Shown: positions 57,219-64,000 of the stretch, in pieces
How positions within the stretch are numbered: the first letter of the stretch is position 1
Layout of the letters: each line of letters opens with the position of its first letter
DNA from: Streptomyces avidinii
GTDB lineage: Bacteria; Actinomycetota; Actinomycetes; Streptomycetales; Streptomycetaceae
Assembly: GCF_014650695.1 (NCBI RefSeq)
Contig: NZ_BMVL01000007.1
Span: 160,984-224,983, forward strand
Reading direction: 5' to 3'
Length of the DNA: 64,000 bases
The notes under the pieces: model-generated
Seen by the model: only the letters and a program-made list of their open reading frames with translations
Database searches by the model: none
Told to the model about the DNA's origin: nothing
Translations under genes and position numbers: made by a program

Positions 57219-57992
57219 ATGACGACTGCGTTGATTACGGGATCCACGGCGGGCATCGGCGCCGCCTTCGCCCGGCGGCTGGCCGCCCAGGGGCACAACC
57301 TCGTGCTGGTGGCACGCGACACCAAGCGACTCGGCGAGCAGGCCACCGAGCTGCACGACCGGCACGGCATCGAGGCGGAGGTGCTGGCCGCCGACCTCTC
57401 CACGGAGGAGGGCATCGCGGCGGTCGAGCGGCGCCTCGACGACCGTACGCACCCGGTGGACCTGCTGGTCAACAACGCGGGGTTCGGCAACAAGGGCCGC
57501 TACCTGGAAGTCTCCATGGCCGACGAACTGACCATGCTGAAGGTGCACATCGAGGCGGTCCTGCGGCTGACCTCGGCGGCCACCGCGTCGATGCGCTCGC
57601 GCGGCCGCGGCGGCGTGATCAACGTGGCCTCGGTGGCCGCCTTCGTACCCCGCGGTACGTACGGGGCGAGCAAGGCCTGGGTCGTGCAGTTCACCCAGGG
57701 CGCGGCGCGGGACCTGGGCGGGTCCGGGGTGCGGCTGATGGCGCTGTGCCCCGGCTTCGTCCGGACGGAGTTCCACGAGCGGGCCGGGATGGGTACGGAC
57801 AACATCCCGAGCTGGATGTGGCTGGACGCCGACAAGCTGGTGGCCTCGGCCCTGGACGACCTGGCGCGGGGGAAGACGGTGTCGATCCCGGACCCGCGGT
57901 ACAAGGCGCTGATGGGCCTGGTGAAGCTGACGCCGCGCGGACTGCTGGGCGGGGTGTCCTCGCGCACGGGCCGCAAGTACGGCCCCCAGTAG
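57219..57992 (+). CDS. short-chain dehydrogenase/reductase
   Basis: The 257-residue protein has TGSTAGIG (7-14), NNAG, a Ser-Val-Ala-Ala-Phe strand and the catalytic Y-x(3)-K (TYGASKAW), so it is an active classical SDR. TAGGTT (57207-57212) is seven bases before the ATG, implying a leaderless message, although the gene is only 31 bp after MOSC. Substrate unknown; the LCPGFVRTEF pattern recalls acyl-lipid reductases. Confidence 0.9.
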   Translation: MTTALITGSTAGIGAAFARRLAAQGHNLVLVARDTKRLGEQATELHDRHGIEAEVLAADLSTEEGIAAVERRLDDRTHPVDLLVNNAGFGNKGRYLEVSMADELTMLKVHIEAVLRLTSAATASMRSRGRGGVINVASVAAFVPRGTYGASKAWVVQFTQGAARDLGGSGVRLMALCPGFVRTEFHERAGMGTDNIPSWMWLDADKLVASALDDLARGKTVSIPDPRYKALMGLVKLTPRGLLGGVSSRTGRKYGPQ

Positions 57993-58088
57993 CCCCGCAG
58001 ACCACCCGGACGGCGCCCATCACAAGCGGCCGATCGGATGAAATCTCCCTAAACTGGATCTGTCCCATCCAGCGCGGGAGGCGACGCG

Positions 58089-58799
58089 ATGACATTCGTA
58101 CAAGTGATCGATTACGAAACCAGGCGGTTCGACGAGATGAACGCGCTCATCGACCGCTGGGCGGAGCAGAGCAGCGGCAGGCGCACCGCCACGCACACGA
58201 TGATCGGCCAGGACCGCGAGGCGCGGAACCACTACGTGGACATGGTGGAGTTCGCCTCGTACGAGGAGGCCATGAAGAACTCCGGCCTCCCCGAGACGGA
58301 CCGCATGTTCCAGGACATGGTGGCCCTCTGCGAGGGAATGCCGAAGTTCATGAACCTGGATGTCGTACGCGACGAGCACCTCAACAAGCAGCTCGCCGAG
58401 CGGGTGTTCCGGGAAGCGGCCATGGGCGGCGACATGAGCGTCCTCGACGAGTGCTTCGCGACGAACTACATCGACCACGACGTCAGCAAGGCGGAGTCCA
58501 CCGTCATCGGACGCGACGCCATGCGGTCGGACATGGAGACGTGGCGCGCGGCCTTCGACATGACCTTCGAGCCGATGGCCCAGCTGGCCGAGGGCGACAT
58601 GGTGACGACGGTGTGGAACTGGCGCGGCACCCACAAGGGCCCGTTCATGGGTGTCCAACCGACCGGAAAGACGTACGAGATGTCCGGGAGCACCACCTTC
58701 CGGTGCCTGGACGGAGAGATCGTCGAGGGCTGGTGGCACTACAACCCCGGCGCCCTGCAACGACAGATGGGCGGAACGGGTACCCCGTACGGAACCTGA
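58089..58799 (+). CDS. two-domain SnoaL-like/ester cyclase protein
   Basis: The N-terminal ~95 residues resemble a dimeric alpha/beta-barrel (ABM-like: TFVQVIDYETRRFDEMN, NHYVDMVEFASYEEAM). The C-terminal ~135 residues form a SnoaL-type domain (NYIDHD, WNWRGTHKGPFMGVQPTGK, EGWWHYN). The ester-cyclase active-site His and Asp are partly present. The 236-residue fusion starts at ATG 58089 after GGGAGGCG. Such proteins accompany small-molecule metabolism; a specific reaction cannot be given. Confidence 0.8.
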   Translation: MTFVQVIDYETRRFDEMNALIDRWAEQSSGRRTATHTMIGQDREARNHYVDMVEFASYEEAMKNSGLPETDRMFQDMVALCEGMPKFMNLDVVRDEHLNKQLAERVFREAAMGGDMSVLDECFATNYIDHDVSKAESTVIGRDAMRSDMETWRAAFDMTFEPMAQLAEGDMVTTVWNWRGTHKGPFMGVQPTGKTYEMSGSTTFRCLDGEIVEGWWHYNPGALQRQMGGTGTPYGT

Positions 58800-58824
58800 C
58801 GGTCCTGAAGCCCCCGGCACGGGG

Positions 58825-58858
58825 AAGGCCCCGCCCCGCGGCTGCGGGACGGGGCCTT
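58825..58858. terminator. terminator between SnoaL-type gene and groEL1
   Basis: AAGGCCCCGCCCCGC (58825-58839) pairs with GCGGGACGGGGCCTT (58844-58858), one mismatch, loop of four. Confidence 0.8.
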
Positions 58859-58877
58859 CTCGGCGTGGTGCGTGCGA

Positions 58878-60509
<1,632 letters not shown>

Positions 60510-60546
60510 GGGAGCGGTTCAGCCCTCTCGAAAACTCGGGTTTAAC

Positions 60547-60599
60547 GAGCTGCGCCCCTCGCCGCCCGGCAATCAGCGGGGTGACCAGGGGCGCAGCTC
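60547..60599 (-). promoter_or_regulatory. 13-bp inverted repeat between groES and groEL1
   Basis: GAGCTGCGCCCCT (60547-60559) and its perfect complement (60587-60599) lie in the transcribed spacer. In the mRNA this is a stable hairpin that could be a processing site or partial terminator, making groES message more abundant than groEL1 message. Confidence 0.55.
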
Positions 60600-60621
60600 A
60601 AAGCAGTACTGATGAAGAGAA

Positions 60622-60930
60622 TTACTTCTCGACGATCGCGAGCACGTCGCGAGCAGAGAGGACGAGGTACTCCTCGCCGCTGTACTTCACTTCGGTGCCG
60701 CCGTACTTGCTGTAGAGCACGATGTCGCCGACGGTGACGTCCAGCGGGAGACGCTGGCCGTCCTCGAAGCGGCCCGGGCCCACCGCGAGGACGACGCCCT
60801 CCTGGGGCTTCTCCTTCGCGGTGTCCGGGATGACCAGGCCGGAAGCCGTGGTCTGCTCGGCGTCCAGCGGCTGGACCACAATGCGGTCCTCAAGCGGCTT
60901 GATGGCAACCTTGGAGCTGGTGGTCGTCAC
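60622..60930 (-). CDS. groES: co-chaperonin GroES
   Basis: The 102-residue partner of GroEL has the family signature KPLEDRIVVQPLDAEQTTASG near the start, the mobile loop (SGLVIPDTAKEKPQEG) and the YSKYGGTEVKYSGEEYL end. GTG 60930 follows GGGGGAGGT. It leads the groES-groEL1 operon, under two CIRCE elements and a sigma-70-type promoter at 61059-61088. Confidence 0.97.
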   Translation of the reverse strand: MTTTSSKVAIKPLEDRIVVQPLDAEQTTASGLVIPDTAKEKPQEGVVLAVGPGRFEDGQRLPLDVTVGDIVLYSKYGGTEVKYSGEEYLVLSARDVLAIVEK

Positions 60931-61026
60931 GATCCGACCTCCCCCTTCGGAGATCCGGGGTTAACTGTCTGAGGTGGCGACCAGGTCGATCCGTCGTCGC
61001 GGGTGCCGGATCTGCCTGTCGCTGCG

Positions 61027-61053
61027 TTGGCACTCACCAGGGGTGAGTGCCAG
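61027..61053 (-). promoter_or_regulatory. CIRCE operator 1
   Basis: TTGGCACTC (61027-61035), nine bases, GAGTGCCAG (61045-61053) matches the HrcA operator TTAGCACTC-N9-GAGTGCTAA with three differences. It overlaps the expected groES transcript start. Confidence 0.9.
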
Positions 61054-61058
61054 GTGCG

Positions 61059-61088
61059 AGACTATTCCGGCGATTAGCACTCGGTCAA
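61059..61088 (-). promoter_or_regulatory. groES-groEL1 promoter
   Basis: Reading leftward, TTGACC (61088-61083), 18 bases, TAGTCT (61064-61059). The -35 lies inside the spacer of CIRCE 2, so HrcA would block polymerase directly. Confidence 0.8.
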
Positions 61089-61100
61089 GCGGAGTGCCAA
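61074..61100 (-). promoter_or_regulatory. CIRCE operator 2
   Basis: TTAGCACTC (61074-61082), nine bases, GAGTGCCAA (61092-61100): one difference from the consensus. With operator 1 it brackets the promoter. Confidence 0.93.
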
Positions 61101-61188
61101 TTCCCGACCCCCGGGCGTTGCGCGGAGCGGAGCCGGAACGCCGACCCCCGCGGGCTCACGAGCGTCGGGGATCACTACTCTCCACGGC

Positions 61189-62190
61189 ATGACCAGGAGA
61201 AACGCCCAGCTGCGTTGGCGCGACATCATCTCGATCATCGTGAGCCTCGCGATCGGGATCTCCGCGTTCTCGTTGGCCGGACCGCGGCTGATGACCGAGC
61301 TGACGGGGGTCGAGGGCAACTTCCGCGCGGAGCAGTGCCGGTGGCAGAAGGACTACGACGGGGTCCGACAGCGGGCGTGCGTCGGCTCCTTCACCGCCGC
61401 CGACGGATCGTTCACCATCCGGCGGATCGCGGCCGAGGACCTGTTCGCCACGGACCCGACCGGGCCGGTGGCCTCCCGGGTGAGCGGCCCGTCGGCCGAC
61501 GAGGCCGTGCGGCCGGGGCTCATGTCGCTGGCGCCCCTGCTGGGCATCGGGCTGATCGGCTTCGCGTTCCCGCTGTGGGCCCTGATCGCAGGCACCCTCG
61601 ACCTCCTGGCCCGCCGCCGGGCCGCACGGCCCCGGCCCGAAGAACCGCACGAACGCCCTTCCGATCTCCCTACCGCCCCCGGTACGGCCAGGACGAACTC
61701 CGGCGTGCGATGGATCCATTCCGTCCCGATCGCCATCAGCATCGCTGCCGGGATCTTCATGTGCCACGCGGCCGCGCCGCGGCTGATCACCCAGCTCACG
61801 GGAGTGGACGGCACGTTCCTCGCGGGGCGCTGCGCCTGGGGGGACTTCGATTCCGACGGGGACCGGACGATGACGTGCGCGGGGGACTTCACCGCCTCCG
61901 ACGGATCGTTCACCCTCCCCGGGATCAAGATCGACGGGGTCTTCGACCATCGGCCGGACGCACCGGTGGCCGCCCGCGTGAGCGGGCCGTCGACCGACCA
62001 CGCCGTGCAGATGGACCTCGTCGGCTCGCTCGCGCCGATGGGCCTGGGGCTGACCGCCTTCGCGTTCCCGGCCTGGGCCCTGACCGCGGCCGCCCGCGAC
62101 GCCGCCGACCGCCGCAGACGCCGCCGAACAACCCCGCCGCCGACTGCCGGGGGCAACCCGGACTCATGGGGCCCCCTCCCGTCCACGTAA
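61189..62190 (+). CDS. membrane protein with internal tandem duplication
   Basis: The 333-residue protein consists of two ~155-residue copies. Each has a hydrophobic span, an exposed loop with two Cys (E-Q-C/G-R-C ... A-C/T-C), F-T-A-x-D-G-S-F-T, V-x-x-R-V-S-G-P-S, then a second hydrophobic span and a basic stretch. Copy 1 is ~10-150 and copy 2 ~175-320. The paired Cys in each loop may form a disulphide outside the cell. No known family comes to mind. ATG 61189; no clear ribosome-binding site. Confidence 0.75.
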   Translation: MTRRNAQLRWRDIISIIVSLAIGISAFSLAGPRLMTELTGVEGNFRAEQCRWQKDYDGVRQRACVGSFTAADGSFTIRRIAAEDLFATDPTGPVASRVSGPSADEAVRPGLMSLAPLLGIGLIGFAFPLWALIAGTLDLLARRRAARPRPEEPHERPSDLPTAPGTARTNSGVRWIHSVPIAISIAAGIFMCHAAAPRLITQLTGVDGTFLAGRCAWGDFDSDGDRTMTCAGDFTASDGSFTLPGIKIDGVFDHRPDAPVAARVSGPSTDHAVQMDLVGSLAPMGLGLTAFAFPAWALTAAARDAADRRRRRRTTPPPTAGGNPDSWGPLPST

Positions 62191-62256
62191 CCCCTGCGGG
62201 GTTGCTCGGCGGTGTGCGGGTGCCGCCCGGCGCGGGTTGCCCTGCGGGCGGCTCCA

Positions 62257-62690
62257 CGGGGCTCCGCCCCGCACCCCGCGCCTCAATCGCCGGCGAGGCT
62301 TGATGTGCCGGATCCCGGGTGGGTCGGGGCCCCGCACGAGGGTCTCCTCGGCTCGGCGCGCGCGGGCACGGTCCAGCCGTACGGGGTGGTCGCGCCTCGT
62401 CCTGCGGGGACCCTCCTGCGTGTCCCCGCCCCACGGCCGACTTCGACCGGGTCGGCCCCGTGGGCGGACGGCTCCCGGCGGCTTGGACGGCGGAGGGGAG
62501 TGGGGACGTGCCGGGGTGTCCCCGCAGGACGAGGCGCGACCACCCCGTCATGCCGAGACATGCCCGCGCGCGCCGAGCCGAGGAGACACCCCGGCACGGC
62601 CCCACGCACCGACCCCCGCCGACCCCGCCGCACACCCCAGCCACACCGCCCACTGAGGTGCGGGCCCGCACATCCAGCCTCGCCGGGGGT
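62257..62690. repeat. long inverted-repeat element with dispersed-repeat ends
   Basis: Inner arms 62382-62411 and 62518-62547 are a perfect 30-bp inverted repeat; outer arms 62343-62368 and 62561-62586 are perfect over 26 bp. At the far ends, GCCGGCGAGGCTTGATGTGC near 62289 recurs inverted near 62667-62687, next to copies of the GGGGCTCCGCCCC repeat. The whole could fold into one long hairpin. No gene is present in 62191-62715. Confidence 0.85.
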
Positions 62691-62715
62691 CCGGGCAGAG
62701 CCCGACGGGAGCCGG

Positions 62716-63190
62716 GCGAAGGCCTTCTCGGTCCCGCGCGACACCTTCGTCGACATACCCGGCCATGGCAAGGACAAGATCAAGAAGGCGTACGGGCTGG
62801 CGAAGGAGAAGAAGCAGGAGCAGCTCGCCGCGCAGGGCGTCAAGGACAACCGGCGGCTTGAGCGGGACGGCCGGGAGGCGGGGCGACCTGGACCGGACGA
62901 AGCGGCAGCAGGCTTCCTCGCGGGTGCGACGAAGAAGCTGAACTCCGCCGGGACCTTCACCGACCCGGCGAAGCTGATCAAGCTGATCGAGGCCGCGAAA
63001 CAGGACGTGGTGACCGACGAGGGCTGGGATCTGCTGGGGTTCGTGAAGCAGGCGAAGAACCTGTCCGGGGGGAAGGTGCAATTCACGACCCTTCCCATCG
63101 AAGGCTTCGGAAGGAACCATGGGGAGGAGATCAACGTCGTAGATGATATGAAGATAAAGCGCCTCATTGCCGACCAGATCGGACCCAAGG
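62716..63190 (+). pseudogene. broken LytR-CpsA-Psr (LCP) wall-ligase gene fragment
   Basis: Residues from 62716 match the LCP core (VPRDTFVDIPGHGKDKIKKAYG ...), but the start, signal anchor and N-terminal part are missing. About 100 residues of the middle are deleted near 62880, where GDLDRTKRQQ (62882 onward) continues in another frame. A one-base loss near 62911 then returns to the frame of FLAGATKKLNSAG. The C-terminal part runs to ~63190 (IADQIG). LCP enzymes attach polymers to peptidoglycan; this copy cannot. It borders the inverted-repeat element, which may have caused the damage. Confidence 0.8.
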
Positions 63191-63335
63191 CCTCCACCGG
63201 CCCCGGCGCAGCGTCCTCACCCTCGTCCTCGCCCCCGTCGTCGCCCCCGTCGTCGGCGGAGGCGGCACCCCCGCGGTCATCGCCGCCCCCCTCACCGCCC
63301 TCCCCGCCCGCTTCCCGGGACGGTGGCGGTATCCC

Positions 63336-64000
63336 GTGCGTGGACTGAAACCCCTGACGACCGCGGTCGCCCGCCGGCGCACCGAGGCGCTGCTCCTGCT
63401 CTTCGTGATCGCCATCGCCGTCTTCGGCCACGCCGCCGCGGGCCTCGCCATGAACGACGAGCTGCCGCCCAACCTCGCCGGGTTCACCATCAGCATGACC
63501 TTGCTGTCGCTGGTGGGGCACCTGGGCGTGCGCCGCTTCGCCGCCTATGCGGACCCGCTGATCCTCCCGCTCGCGATGCTGCTGACCGGTCTCGGCCTGG
63601 TGCTGCTGCACCGCCTCGACCAGGGCTACATCGAGCGCTACAACTCGGACGCCAACGCCCCCGGCCAGCTGATGTGGACGGTGGTCGGGGTCGCCGCCTG
63701 CCTGCTGGTGCTGGCCCTGCTGCGTGACCACCGGCTGCTGCAGCGCTTCATCTACATCACGATGGCCGTCGCGCTCGTGCTGCTGATCGCGCCGGCCTTC
63801 TTCGGCGCGGACACCTACGGCGCGAAGCGCTGGATCAAGCTCTTCGGCTTCTCGCTGCAGCCCGGCGAGTTCGTCAAGATCATGATCGCGATCTTCTTCG
63901 CCGGGTACCTGGTCATCCACCGCGACTCGCTGGCCCTGACGGGCCGCAGGTTCCTGGGCGTGCGGCTGCCCCCGATGCGTCAGCTCGGCCCGATCGTCAC
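63336..64000 (+). CDS. RodA/FtsW/SpoVE family SEDS protein (3' end outside window)
   Basis: From GTG 63336 the frame encodes ~221 residues to the window edge, with at least five hydrophobic spans and SEDS features (GAKRWIKLFGFSLQPGEFVKI near the end). SEDS proteins polymerise glycan strands of peptidoglycan with a class B PBP. No clear ribosome-binding site precedes the GTG, and the same frame is open further left, so the start is uncertain. A downstream PBP gene is expected outside the window. Confidence 0.85.
   Translation, partial: MRGLKPLTTAVARRRTEALLLLFVIAIAVFGHAAAGLAMNDELPPNLAGFTISMTLLSLVGHLGVRRFAAYADPLILPLAMLLTGLGLVLLHRLDQGYIERYNSDANAPGQLMWTVVGVAACLLVLALLRDHRLLQRFIYITMAVALVLLIAPAFFGADTYGAKRWIKLFGFSLQPGEFVKIMIAIFFAGYLVIHRDSLALTGRRFLGVRLPPMRQLGPIV

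Noticed and set aside
62212..63348. single 378-residue gene
   Set aside because: The first half translates the inverted-repeat DNA and the second is the damaged LCP fragment; there is no coherent protein or start.

Overview
The window is GC-rich chromosomal DNA from a Streptomyces-type actinomycete. The evidence is strong third-position G/C bias, frequent GTG starts and leaderless promoters, a bldM-type orphan response regulator beside a WhiB protein and an ECF sigma factor, a LAxTG sortase substrate, a GroEL1 with a His-rich tail, and many families seen mainly in Streptomyces (DUF6879, DUF5753-type XRE regulators, DUF7848-like proteins). Gene order is that of a core chromosomal arm, with little sign of large mobile islands.

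Layout. 1-2.9 kb: the end of a degenerate ECF-sigma-like membrane protein, converging on sucCD. 3.2-11.3 kb: a conserved but functionally obscure five-gene module: VWA protein, a DUF5682 protein with Tiki/TraB-type GX2H motifs, a MoxR AAA+ ATPase, and divergently a SWIM zinc-finger protein and a DUF5691 protein. Its divergent promoter carries an 11-bp inverted repeat matching the actinobacterial DNA-damage (RecA-NDp/PafBC) promoter element in both directions. 11.4-20.2 kb: icmB, a lipase-like hydrolase, an M23 endopeptidase, pcrA (with its own damage-type promoter), an ArsR regulator divergent from an epoxide-hydrolase-like gene, a small membrane protein and an NlpC/P60 hydrolase. 20.3-26.9 kb: a membrane esterase, a PspC-type two-component system with divergent PspC genes, DoxX and a large membrane protein. 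27-33.5 kb: an aldolase-like protein lacking its zinc ligands, guaA, an XRE/DUF6879 pair divergent from two tiny genes, a solitary TnpB element, and a chorismate mutase behind a possible attenuator. 33.8-39.1 kb: a sortase substrate, a GMC oxidoreductase and a succinate-semialdehyde dehydrogenase. 39.2-46.1 kb: three Ser/Thr-kinase-like receptors (one a pseudokinase) with related outer domains. 46.2-49.9 kb: glpD, a nucleotide-sugar dehydrogenase homologue without its catalytic Cys, and a membrane protein. 50-55.4 kb: guaB3, guaB, an ShbA-type sigma factor, bldM and a whiB gene. 55.5-58.8 kb: LysR/MOSC, an SDR and a SnoaL-type protein. 58.9-61.1 kb: groEL1 and groES under two CIRCE operators. 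61.2-64 kb: an internally duplicated membrane protein, a long inverted-repeat element, a broken LytR-CpsA-Psr gene and the start of a RodA/FtsW gene.

How the parts fit. The guaB3-guaB-sigma-bldM/whiB-groEL1-groES order matches the guaB3/guaB2/sigD/whiB3/groEL1/groES region of mycobacteria, so this is an old actinobacterial core linking purine synthesis, principal-sigma control and development. The kinase cluster resembles the spore-wall kinase cluster of S. coelicolor. The best candidate for an undescribed system is the MoxR/VWA/DUF5682/SWIM/DUF5691 module with its apparent DNA-damage control. Several lineage-typical enzymes (aldolase-like, nucleotide-sugar dehydrogenase, kinase 2, GuaB3) visibly lack canonical catalytic residues.
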